This document shows, piece by piece, positions 1 to 13,100 of a stretch of DNA of 64,000 bases (positions are counted from its first letter, which is position 1; the number at the start of each line of letters is the position of its first letter). The notes below the pieces were generated by a model. The model worked only from the letters and a program-made list of their open reading frames with translations, was not told the DNA's origin and made no database searches. This stretch comes from Arctopsyche grandis (Eukaryota > Arthropoda > Insecta > Trichoptera > Hydropsychidae). The position numbers were made by a program, and so were the translations under genes. The stretch spans positions 13,382,501-13,446,500 of the forward strand of contig NC_135367.1 of NCBI RefSeq assembly GCF_051622035.1. Direction: 5' to 3'.

Positions 1-529
1 GTTTACCGGCCAATAACTGTTGTCGCTTCATTAAATCGATAATTGAATAAACTTGTCAATTATTTCTCAATTTGAAAATTAAAAAAAACACGCCTTCCAT
101 TAAGCCTTTCAACAAAAATTAAACTCTTTTAACAACTATTCAACGAGACTAGATGAAGCTTGGTACGCATGAATGACTCGTACAATAACAAAAAAAAATG
201 CTATTAATTCACGGTTCTACGTTGGATAACTAATGCTTTTTTTTCATATTTGTATATCATAAATTTAAGAATGAATAAGATGTATAGAGCTGAAAAGTAG
301 GAGGCGTATATTAGACGTAGATGGGGGCGCGTGTGTCAGGGGCACGGGTGTGCGCGCGCGCCGCTGGCCCTGGCCAGCGCCATCCGCTCGCGCACCACGC
401 TACCAGTCACCCCGCTACCATTCTCGTCGCTTCTATATCTTCGTTCACCTGCTTAAAAATTTGATTAACGTCTCGTCAAATTCACTATGCTATTCCACGA
501 ACGAAATTAAATGAAAAAAATAAAAATTT
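1..529. other. Region downstream of the Smog-like gene
   Basis: Positions 300-440 form a GC-rich island (GTGTGCGCGCGCGCCG at 346-361) in otherwise AT-rich DNA. On the minus strand a possible splice acceptor at about 451 opens short frames through it. This is either an alternative last exon and 3' UTR of the receptor or unrelated sequence. Nothing else is seen. Confidence 0.4.
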
Positions 530-682
530 TCAATAAACGTCAACCTGAGGCTGAGGAAGAATGTTCGGCGGGACCGGCAGCGTGAAATGGCCGCCGGGCC
601 GTGGCCGCAAATGTCTATTGTGCAATTCCATTTGAACGATTTTCATGAATTCGATCTGTGCCGCTAACTTCTGAACTTCCTC
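530..682 (-). CDS. smog: Smog-like exon, C-terminal coiled coil (end uncertain)
   Basis: Acceptor GAATGTTTCAG, then [20 protein letters not shown], a heptad-type helix continuing from the previous exon, then a Pro-rich end. Read through, the frame stops at TGA 530-532 after QVDVY. A possible donor CAG|GTTGAC at 545/544 could instead splice to an acceptor (TTTTTAAGCAG) near 451 and add about 13 other residues before a stop. The choice is not settled. Confidence 0.8.
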   Translation of the reverse strand, partial: EEVQKLAAQIEFMKIVQMELHNRHLRPRPGGHFTLPVPPNILPQPQVDVY

Positions 683-1053
683 CTGAAACATTCAAAGTTT
701 ACGAATCCATTACAATTTATTAATCCTTGACCCTTTGAATGCTGACCAACGCCAATAGGCGTTTTGCCAACAAGTCCAAACGCCGATAGGCGTTGTATTT
801 TGAAGGTGACCGTGAAAAGTCGAAGTGAAAAAATCGAAAATATTCGTTTATCATGCATACATATGAAAAACGGTTAGTATATATATCAGTGGCGTGCGGT
901 AAAACTCTCTCTCCCCCCCGTCGTACATTCTCACTTAATTTGCGCGAGCAGGATACAACAGTACAAGAGGAACAGGCTTTTCCTCCCGTATCCTGCGCGT
1001 GCACATTAAACAAGGCTGTATGACAAAAAGAGAGATAATTTCACCGCATGCCA

Positions 1054-1118
<65 letters not shown>

Positions 1119-4100
1119 CATAGTGCCGTTTACCATGCACCCTTTTTTTTGATCTTTCGACTTAAGATCTTTTGATTTTCGATCTTTGCCTTTCGATATT
1201 TGCTTTTTCGACTATTTCACTTTCGGTCCCGTGAGGTAGACCCGTATTTTGAGCATGTACAAAGTAAACATGAATACTACTCGCTAAGCCTTTCCAGCAG
1301 AGAAATGTTATAATAATAGAAGTGGCTTTAGGCGTTATATTGTTGTCAAGTGACGATTTTCCACAGACATTCCTAAATAATTTTAGCATCAGTCGTATTT
1401 GATGCTTGGTGGTCGACGTATGTCCTATAAAAACTTCTCTGGGCAAGGGCAATGGGCAAGGGCATCATTAAAAATTGCATGATGCATTCAAAAACACACA
1501 ATAAACAACATGGGATACATTTTTATAAGTAAATTGATCATTTAAGTAACATATTATTCAATTAACATCGTACATGAAAGTTTTCATGAAAGTGTCATGG
1601 CGACAGTTAGCATTCGGCAATAGCATACGCATATGCGTACAATATTGCGTAGTTATGGAAACGGTACGCGTGTTATTGAAACAAGAAATCTATTCGAAAG
1701 GGCGCTTCTATTATTATAACCAGAGATAGGCGCGAAAATGCGATGAAACGGGATCCTATTGTTAATTTTTATTGTTCTCTAGAGAGCAAAAAAAAAAGGT
1801 TAACAATAGAAATTAACAAAAGAAACCCATTAATTTTGAGCTGGCGCATCCAAACACCGCTCACTGATTACACAGAGCAACAAAAATCACGTTTTTGAGT
1901 TACCAGAGCGGAGACTAACCAATCTTTACTAAGCTTGACCCACTGAATTCGAATATGATGATGATTTTTGTTGGTTAGTGATCGTTTACGAGATACCCCT
2001 GTACGTATCAAGCTGAAAATTTATATTTGTATTCTTTATGTACTCACTTAAAGTTGATAAGGTTTTGGTCAAAATTCGTAAACTTCATTTATTTTATTTT
2101 GACCTTGTAAATTATTTTTCTTTTCTTAATATTTAATGTGTACAATATTTATAGTGATTTTACTTTTTAACAATTACGATTTAACTTTACAAAAACTGGC
2201 AGATGCATCAATGCAAAGTTGAAATTGAAAGCCTGATTAAGTATCTTCTGAAGACTAATCGATTGATATGCGGACTATATATTAATTTTTATATCAATAG
2301 TTGCTTAGTTACCTTAAATATTAAAATTTGCTCTAAATTCATTACTATGTAAATCTTACCAAATTAAATAAATTTTTAAATTAAAATAAATCGAATTAAT
2401 TTTTTAGTATTAAAAATTAATCTTAATCTAAATTCTTTACAAATATTATCGAAACAGTATTACATATGTATATCAAGAGTAAGCATCAATCATTTATACC
2501 TTTAATTCATCATTCTCTTGAGCTAAATCGTGTGGAGTCGGCGGTGGAGGCGTGTGCGGATGAAAGCCGATTCCATTCAAAGAAAACGATGCTGAAACTC
2601 CTCGAGCTGCTCTACTATCCCATTGGTCTCCAAATCCTCTCCAAACTCGTACCACCTACAAGCATTGCCAATTGAAACAATGTATATTTAACAATTATTT
2701 GTCATATACTAAATTCATACCTTAGGACCGAAGACAAGTGCTACTGTAACCGATGTTGAAAGTTGCGTGCGAATGAAACCTAAGAAATACTTCATATCTG
2801 GACCGACTTGCGGAAATATGAGTAGACTGCAATGAAAGCATGCTTTATATTAATCTGCAATATGAAAAGAAAATTTATTTATTTGTAAATTATCAATGTA
2901 ATCCTTACTGGAATGTTAGCATGAGACAGTTAACAACGGCAATGTTGTAGATTGCATAGGATATGAGACGTGCTTCATTGTAAAGAGATTCGGCATGTCT
3001 CACTCCATAGCACACTTTGACTCCCCACAATAGGAATGCAAGTTCGCCTTAATGTGAAAATTATAATTTATTACTTTCATCGAGTTATTTATTATTGTTA
3101 TAGTATTATACATAAATTGATTCTTAATCAGGAATCACACCTATAGCGAGACTGTGATCCCACCAATTGTAAGCACATTGTTTGAATTTGAGACCTTCGC
3201 TGTCCGTTATCTGAAAAAAATATCAATGTAGCACAAACGTTCAGCATGAAATAATATGTATACTTGAGATATGTCTTGATTTCGTCAAGTAATATAAGTT
3301 TTCTAATAATAAAACATACTCCGAAATCAATCACAATCAATACGAATAAGATAAGATCCTTGGATAAGAGATCATTTTGAAATGTGCTAGTCAGTTTTAC
3401 TTTGTGAACTTACATCAATAGCATGAGGTGGATCAGAGAGAGTCCACGTTCCTAAATAGACCAAGGCAATAAGCAATACTGGCAACAACCAACGTAGAAG
3501 CTGTTGCTCGGTCAACTTGACGGCATGTGCTGATTTTACTCGGTACGTTAATGATACCCTGGAAACAATAAATCAGCATCTTTATTCATAGTGTTGGACC
3601 ATTGTGGCAATATAGGAGAAAAAAGCAAAAGCAGAAAATATGATAAAAAACAAAAGAAAAGTGATGGATAAAAATGAACATAAGAAAAAAAAAATCAAAT
3701 TAACAGATAATATATTTACATACATATAATAGTGTTGTATTAGATGAAATATCATCGCATGGGTGTTGGCATATTAAATTATTAAATAAAAAAAAATTAA
3801 AAGAAATGTGTCGGTCCTGTGCTCGATCCGCATGTGGTCGAATTTTTTTCAAATACCTTTTAAATATATTTATATTTAATTGTTTAATATGAAAAAAATG
3901 GTAAAAACTACCTACCTACCTACATATAAACAATATAAAACACCAATGGAAAAATTAATTAATTAAATAAATGTTCAATAGATGGCACTAAATGCTCAGA
4001 AACTTATTTCCCGAGAGGAAACATTGGTAGTAAACAATATATGTATGTACATACATATAAATTTTTTCTTTTGTTATTATATTCGTACATTTTGTTTGCA

Positions 4101-7100
4101 GTGTTTTAGCTGTGACGTATGTACATACATATGTATGTCAAATTGAAACGAATATAGTGTAAGGTAATTTATAGGCGCGCGCACGCACGTAATGTTAATC
4201 GTCATAAAAAGTGCGCGCATTACACGTTCACCAATCGAGCCCGTTCGAAATGATAAATTAAGTATGTGTATGTGTCACCCGTCGCTCAGCCCGACGTCAC
4301 ATGACGTGCCGCGTACCCCCGACTTCCCCCCACTTATCTCAGGTAGACAGACAGACACACACACAGACGGAATAGTGATATTATATACATAATAATAACA
4401 ACAAAATACAGAATCATAATAATGAATAAGATTCACCTCCAAGTTTTCATGAGCAGAGCTGTGTAAGTGATACAGAAACCCAAGTGGCGGGACCACTTAG
4501 TAGCAATACAAGTGTACGTGTCTAGCACAGGAAAAATGGCCGCCATCTACAATGCAACACATTTCATTTTTTAAATTTACATATATAATCATACGGTTCG
4601 AAGATGTGAACTATCGCGAACCTCAAGATACATGATGGCACATCCCAGAAGGGTTATTGCTAAAAACACAGGACTGGCGCTACGGAAGACTCGAGCACGC
4701 CTGTGTCGGTGAAGGTATCCTGCAAGGAAAGCTGTACACGCCGCACACCATGCTGATATTCCAAGTAGAACACTCCTGAAAGCATTCAAAATGATTATGT
4801 AGGATGTTAAAATTTCTTTGTGTCATTCATCTCAATTTTGCATATCTCATTTAACTTTTGTAATGGCTATGTACATAGTTGATAGTATGTCGCCCTCGGG
4901 ACTAGTAAAGCTTGGGCCTCGATTGTTACATTGTTAAAACTACATAATGGAGTAATTAATTTTTACAATGTGTATATACCTGAATGGCCAGTTGTATGAG
5001 GCTCGACAGGGACGAGGGCTGGTGCATGATAAGCATCCTTCAGCGCAAGGTAGACACCTTAGAGCAGACCATCCATCACTTCCATCAGGGTCTATGTGTT
5101 CTTGCCATGCCACTGAATATTAAAACGACAAATATACTAAAAAAAACACGTTGATTGTATTTGCATAGATCGATAGAAGCCATACATGTTTTATTGTTGG
5201 GTGTGTATAAAATAGTAATACAATGGATGATGGGTCACAATAGATATAATAACTCGTCTATATTTAGATAGATCTATTAATAATAAAACGGTTGAAATGT
5301 TACGTAGAGAAGGAAGAAATGGGTGTAATTATTTTTAGGTGTATTATTGAACACCCGCCAAGACAAAGAAAACTCTTCATATTATGATATAATAAAAATT
5401 GATGGTTCTTTTTACAGAATTTTAGTCACAAATACTTCAATTTTATCAGCTTATTAGACAGGTGTAAAATTGGATTATCGGTGCACATCTGTTGAATATG
5501 ATATAATTTTTAATGCTAACTTTTCATAAAACGGAAATAGCGATATAACTTTTCATAGCCATAATATAAACTTTATGTTTTAAAATGGTGGAGGAACTTT
5601 CAAGTTTTACAACTAAATGTGCCTGAAATATTTTCATAGTTTACTACCTCTAATTAAATTCGAAAATTGTTTAATGTTTTAATTCTTAAAGTTAGAGAAC
5701 AGCGAATGTACATATCTCTAAAATATATGTATATGTAGTAACTATCGAGTAATTGAAAAAAAAAAACGATTTCCAATTTTTCAAAAGATAGTAAGTATGC
5801 ATATGTATTATATTATTATCTCTAATATATAATTTCAAAATATACTTTGTATGTACATACATATGTATGTTAGTTTTGCATGGAAGCATCGAAAACAAAT
5901 TTAATAAAATAACAAATGAATGTGTACTATAAGTTAACCATGTTTATATTACAATCTAGTGAATAGCCCGATGAAATATCATCGCATGGGTATAAAATTA
6001 TTATATACCCGTATAAAACTAAAAAAAAAATCCGGAACCGGAACCGTTATTTTCGTAGACTCTCATAGATAGTTTTCAATTCTTTATTTGTAATAATTTT
6101 CAATTCTTAAAGTTAACGTTAACAAAATGTAATATTTTCCGATTATACACAAACGGTCATTGACCTCGCAACGTTGAATATTATTATTACACATAACAAA
6201 TTACGTGCATATACATATGATGTGTATTTACAACACGTATTCTGGGCGAGGATATGGCATGCGACGCGAGCTCGTGAGGGCCATTGCGTTTGGATCGGAG
6301 GGTCCGAGGTTCGATTCCCGGCGCCCCGCGGTGAATGAAATCAATTTTTTTCTCGAATATCGTCAAAATATAAATAATTTAAATTATAATTATAATTTAA
6401 TTGAAAATAAATACATAAAAAATGGTTCAAAACCTCGCTAAATGAAATTATTAAAATTACGTATTTTTATATGGCGAGAAAGAATATTTCAATTAATGTT
6501 TAAAAAAAAAGGCGAAATGAAAAATTGGATTTGGCGTGATGTCCGAGACCATTAGCTCAATTTAGACCCATATTCAGGCTATTTGGGGTGATCGGTTCGA
6601 GTCGCGACAAATTCGTCTCGTCGAAAAATGAATTAATCGATTTTTATCGATTCGTTCATTATGTTCGGCGAGAGTTAGGACACACACACACATATTACCG
6701 TCTTTATATATATGATTATATCACAAATACCGAGCACAGTCCGGTAAAACCACTATAGTATGCTATGTTTTAAGGGGGGAAATAATGAAGTACATATATG
6801 ACATTCGAATTTCTAAAAACAGTGCAAGATTTTTTTACAATGTTTATAGAATGTGTGTACATATAGATATGAGCCGTTATCTTTGAAAATGGCGAAGTCA
6901 AATTTTCAGATCCGAAAACATTTTTTCTGTTTGACTTAATTCACAAATTGTTATCATTTCTTTTAATTCGATATGTCCAGAAACTTGCAAAAGCAGAATA
7001 AACGTATTACAAGCCACCAGTATTTTTAAATATAGTAAAACGTAAAATATTAATTTTAATGTTTTGCGAGATATTTCTCGTAATGAAGAAATGTGGACTT

Positions 7101-10100
7101 GCACGAATTCCAAATATAACGGCTCATATGTGAGAAAAAACAGTATAGCTATAATAAATAAACATAGCTTACCTTCTACCAAGGATCCATTAAACCCGTC
7201 AGGGTGTGTGGGAGAATAAAATCCTTGACGGCAGCGGCAAACGTAAGCTCCTCTGGCCCAACCACCCCCTGCACCCGCACCTCCTCCTGCACCCTTTCCT
7301 GCCCGATATTCGCACTGGAAAAGGTTAAAAAATTACTTAACTTCGAATTAAATTGACGTTCCAACACATTTTATCGAAGTTAACCTGAAGATGGACTAAT
7401 TTTCTATTAAGTTTGATGATAATTTACCAAAATATAAGTGATTATAATTTAAGTTTCAGTCCAAACTGACGTAGATTTATTTTAACAGTTGCAGTATATA
7501 TGTATGTAGGTCGTAACACTAAACATATTATGCGTTTATATCTTCTTCTTCTTTCTCGTTTGCTCAATGCTGAGCGTCGTGGTCATTAATGTCATCTTGG
7601 ATTTACTGGATGTTCTACCTCCGCTCCTCCCGGTTCTGTACCAAGTTAAAGTCATCGTTAAGGGACGATCCCGCCAGTTCTTTGATTTGGTCAGATCATC
7701 TTTTGGGAGAACATCGTCTCGCTCGCCTTACCTCGAGCGTTCCGGTGACTACCAGCCTCTTCAGACTTCTACTCTTCCTGGCTAAAGTAGGAAATAATCC
7801 TTTTCGTATATGTTGTAGATAGTCTCTCTGAGACTGCCAGCTCTTTGTGGATAGAGATGTCCGTACGTCTTGAAATCCATGGTATACACAGCATCTGTCT
7901 CCAATACCACACTTCGAATGCATCTACAAAGAATGTCCCTTTCTCTTTTTTTCGACTCCATATAAAGCGAGTACTAGAGATTGCACTAGACGGATTTTCG
8001 TTATTTTCATAATATGTAGAGCGGTTCTTCCACATTTTTACGAGACTGATCATCCCCGTTTTCGCCATTCCTACTCTTCTGCAGTTTTTCAATTGGCATC
8101 TTCCTTCTCCCGAGATCAGTGCCGGCTTTACACCCTATGGCGCCCTTGGGCAATTTTTTTAAACGCCCCTAGAAAATTAAAAAAATGGGTTACCATCCTC
8201 TTTTTCCGGGTTCGGGACCGGCAGCGAAATGGTTAAAATGATTTCCCAATCCCAGGTGGTGTTAAAAATGAATAAATAAAATAATAATTCAGAAGTGAAC
8301 TTTCCGAGCTTTTCTTTCAGCAAAATCTATAATTAAAGCTGAAAAAACCAGGTTTTTAAAATCAATTTCCGTAGATAGTGTCAGCAATATTCGCATAGCA
8401 ACTCAAATGGTTGGATACAATTCTTATAAATCATGCTGTTTTATAAAATTTAATACAATGAGTGGATTAATTTTACCTTGAGCTTTATTTGAAAAAAAAA
8501 GGATTTTATTAATCGCTAAGTTCATTAATAATAATAGATTTTTAATCCACGGTGAGCTTAATTTGAAGATCGGCTCTTTCCGGTAGATTGTTTACAAAAT
8601 ACACGAAACCCCCACGTCTCTGAATATTTGTTCAACTGTTCGAATCTTTCTTTCATTGACACTAATGTTATATCTAAGAATTACAAATTAATTTCACTGA
8701 AAAAGAATATCCTACCAAACAATTAATGAAAAAAGAAAGCTGAAATCTTTTAATTGTTCCGTTAATTTGGTTGCTTCATTAGCTACACCTAGATCCTTTC
8801 TTTTAGTTTCAGAAATAGTAATTAAAGCATCATGATGTCAACAATTTGATAACGAACTGCTTTGAAACTTGCTATTTTCGTTTCCCATCGTGTGGCAGAT
8901 AAGAAGGAATTATTTATGGAAAATAATTGCACGCGAATCAGTTAGAATCTTCCAGCGATATATTAAAGCTGAATATAGTGTAAACATGCTTGCACTTTAG
9001 AAAGTAGAGGCAGGCCCCTTTGGCCCTCTAATTTAAAGTTTTGTAGGGCCTTTGGCGCTCTAATTTTAAATTTTAAAGCGGCTTGGGCGCATCGAGAGAC
9101 GCCCTAACTTACTCGGTGCTCTCGGGCGCCACCCGACCCAGCCCCCCCCCTAAAACCGGCACTGTCCGAGATCAAGGCCTCTATGTATGTAGGTAGATAA
9201 AGTCATCGACTCCTTTAGACTTTTTATTTATATATAAATTTTACTTGCCGTATTATTTATATATAAATTACGCGTTTATATCTATTTTTATAATCGAAGA
9301 TAAAAATGATAATTAGCCAAAATTGTAAGTTCAGGAAATTGTGTACGCTTTAATAAATTAATTAAAATTTAATTCGACGATCTACGCCAATGTACATACG
9401 TATATGTATGTATGTACGTAAATTGGTCATTGTGTAAAGTTTGTAAATTGGTACCTAAACGGTGGAATCGTTTACTTTGTCAGGGGTCTTATGGTCCGTA
9501 CGCACCAAACCAACGACGATTTTGGGCCAACTTTTAAAACCAGTAGCGTACAAAATATCGAAATAAAAATTAAATAAAAAAATTGAAATTAAATATCAAA
9601 ATTAAGCTAACGAGCGAGATTGAGCTAAAATTAGATCATCGTTGATGTTTTGAATTACAACAATGTTTTGAATTACGACAAAACGCATTACAACCAGAGA
9701 AATATTATAATTACGAGCGAAAAAAACCTTGTTATTGTTTCTTATAAGTCGTCACGATACACTACTGTGTTTCCCCCTTCGGAAATATTTAACCAACGAA
9801 GATTTTGGGCCAACTTTTAAAACCAGTAGCGTACAAAATATCGAAATAAAAATGAAATAAAAAAATTGAAATCAAATATCAAAATTAAGCTAACGAGCGA
9901 GATTGAGCTAAAATTAGATAATCGTTGATGTTTTGAATTACAACGATATTTTTTTAATTTTTTATTTATTTATTTAACATATTAGCCACAGTGACATTAC
10001 AGAGATCTCCAACGCGTCGCTGTGGCCGGTCATTCAGTAATAATAACATGATAACAGTAATAATAACTTATAATAATAACAATATTAACACAACATCATT

Positions 10101-13100
10101 AAAATCATAAAATCATAAAAAAAAGAAAAAACATAGATAAAGTAATAACAATCATTAATATTTATAATAGGCAAAATCAACCACTGGCATTCCTCAACAA
10201 CCACTCAACCAGATTAGTATATTTTATATTGAAGAGGTCAATTTCACCAGAAATCCTGTTAAGCAGATATATCGCTCTAGATATAGGAGCCGTTGACAAC
10301 ATATTTGTGCGAGCCACAGGAGGAACAAACAAATCACGATTTCTCAAGTCTCTGAATTTACAAGGTGCATTAAACCTAAATTCCTTTAGAACCTGAGGAT
10401 TGTGTATTATCCCATTCAACAGCTTAAAAAAGTGTCTTCCCAGTAACATATTCCGACGAGACTCCAATGAGTTGAAACCTAACGCCCCTAATAGGAATGC
10501 ACTAGGATATAGCCAAGGATAATAACCATACTGTTTCAAATAAAGATATCTGAGAAACCGTTTTTGGATTCTCTCAATCTTCAATGAATGAGTTATATGG
10601 GTAGGATTCCATATAATAGAAGAAAATTCTAGAATACTACGTACTAAAGATTCATAAAGAATTTTAAGCACCAACGTACTCTGGAAAGGTTTGCTAACTC
10701 TTAGTAAGAATCCCAGCATTTTTGTTGCACGCAAACAAATATTGTCTATGTGTCGTTTAAATTGAAAATTATTCGAGAACAAGACCCCCAAATCACAATA
10801 TTCATCTACAAACTTTAATTCAACACCACTTAGGCGATATGGATAAATCAAGCGATTTGAAGATCTTGTCACATTGAGAACACAGCATTTTTGAATGCTA
10901 AAAAATAATTTATTATCGACAGACCAACTTGACAGCGCATCTAAGTCCAATTGGAGAAGGGCTGCGTCACTATGAGACTTAACTGTCTTAAAAAGCTTAA
11001 GGTCATCGGCGAATAAAAGATAGTCTGAATACTTAATTATTTTTGAGATGTCATTAATGTAAATTAAAAAGAATCATGCACAGAGTCGTCAAGCCAGGTT
11101 TCCGTTAGTACCAGGATGTCAGCACATTGAATAGCCGAGTTAGAACCTAATTCATCCAGTTTAGATTTAAGGCCTCGTACATTTTGATAGAAAATGCTTA
11201 TATTATGCATTACAACCAGAGAAATATTATAATTACGAGCGAAAAAAACCTTGTTATTGTTTCTTATAAGTCGTCACGATACACCAATGTGTTTCGCCGT
11301 CGATGAAATATTTAACAAAAAAAATGTCGGTGATTTGTCAAAGGGCTTTTTTTTCTTTCGTCGAAATAAAATTAATAATCACACATTATCCGATAAATTT
11401 TACCTCTGAGATGGATTTAATTATTTGATTTATTTCGACGAGAGAAACAATTGAAGACATTATCCGATAAAATTTACCTCTGAAATGATTTAATTAATTG
11501 ATTTATTTCGACGAGAGAAACAATTGAAGACAAAAAAATTTCCTTTGATAAAACCGACAACGTCTCGGGTTGAAAACAATAACTCGGTCACCCATACTAA
11601 CACATGATATATGCTCAGTAACAGCGCATTACGGGGAAGTAAAAATAATAATTCTTTGATTTTTTTTTCGAACTTAGTGCGTATCTACGTAAGTCAAAAC
11701 ATCTTCGACAAACAAAAGTCGAGGATTATCTGTATGTGATTGTTGATGATCTAATTTTAGGTCAATCTCGAAAATTTATTTAAATTGGGCATGTTCTGTT
11801 TTAACTTTCAATATTTTATTTTAATTTTAATATATTGATTATAATTTTATTTTGATATTTGAATTTAATTTTAATATAATAATAATATTTTTAATTTTGA
11901 TATTTAATTTCAATTTTTAAATTTAATTTTTATTTCGATATTTTGTACGCTACTGGTTTAATCCTGCTGGTTAAATCGTTGGACCAAATTCGTCGTTGGT
12001 TTGGTCCGTACGCAGCATTAAACAAAGGCTAACTACTTTTCATCGAATATTAGGGTTCCAGGAAGGTCATGTTAAATTTTATCAGAAGGGACAGCTGACT
12101 TAACACTTCTTAATTATTCAATTAGTTTGTGGATTTAGCGGTTTGTAATTCAACGAATCAATTTATAAATTAATGCATAGTCAAAATCAACTGAAAAGTA
12201 AAAGCGAAATATGAAATTCGCCAGTTGCCTTGCTTCAAAATATGTATTTACACTGCCTTTAAAATATCAGGACTTGAAATGGAAATATTCACGAATGGAA
12301 GCGCTCGATAATTTTTAAAACACGATTTAAATTTTTTTATTGTACCTATTATAATCTAATACATATATAATTTCGAAAGAAACTTTGTATATAACTATTG
12401 TTGGTTCGACGAAAAAAAAACGAATATTCAAATAAATTGAAATAAAATAAAACTATTAAAATAAATTTAATAAAATGTTTACTATTAGATTGGCCATGTT
12501 TAAGCGGTTTATATTACAAATACCGAGCGAGGCCGGTTAAAAACACTAGTAAATTATATGCATATGCACATATTAGAGCCGGTATTAGACATTTTGGGTA
12601 AAAGTAAAAATTTGCGCCCCTATCTAATATTATTTATTTTCAATTTTTTATATTCAACTATTGTTTTATCAGTAATAAAATATTATTCTTATTTAATCCG
12701 TTCAATTTAAAACATTGAGAAAGCCTGGTATATACCTATAATATGAGCTTAATGGGTCACTGTTCGAAGAAGAGTATCTTCAATATTTATTTTATTACAT
12801 TTTATACCAGGAAGGCCTCAAAGGTAAACCCCAATGCGCCTTCCTGACCAATTACAAACAATACAGCATTTTTAGAATACAAGTCGCTGAATTACGAGAC
12901 ATTGAAAACTCGCAAATTAACGAGACATGTACATATTTAAATATTATGTGTATTCATAAGATTGAAATATTTGTATCTGAGGAGTCAGGGTTTCTCAAAT
13001 TAATCATTACTGATTTACATATATGACACGTTCGCTAAAGTCAAGTTTTCTCATTATGGGGACATACAAGACTGAACGACTTTTAACTTTTTAATATAAT

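Larger units (their letters stand above)
683..2499 (-). other. Last intron of the Smog-like gene
   Basis: Apart from the repeats at 887-1242, the part 1985-2080 is an inverted diverged copy of part of the 144-bp unit array at 42.9-43.8 kb (shared AAGCTGAAAATTTATATTTG). 1250-1980 and 2080-2499 show nothing recognisable. Confidence 0.6.
5113..7172 (-). other. Intron between the Cys-rich and EGF-like exons
   Basis: Apart from the Helitron-like copies at 5956-6765, this is AT-rich DNA with TACATATGTATG microsatellites. No gene or structured element was recognised in 5113-5950 or 6770-7172. Confidence 0.7.

Noticed and set aside
2466-2675. Plus-strand 69-codon frame
   Set aside because: It is the antisense shadow of the Smog-like tail exon, whose minus-strand frame has splice sites and family motifs.
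6290-6320. tRNA gene from the GGTTCGATTCCCGG motif
   Set aside because: The motif is inside the Helitron-like family 1 element and recurs in altered form in its second copy. No cloverleaf is evident.
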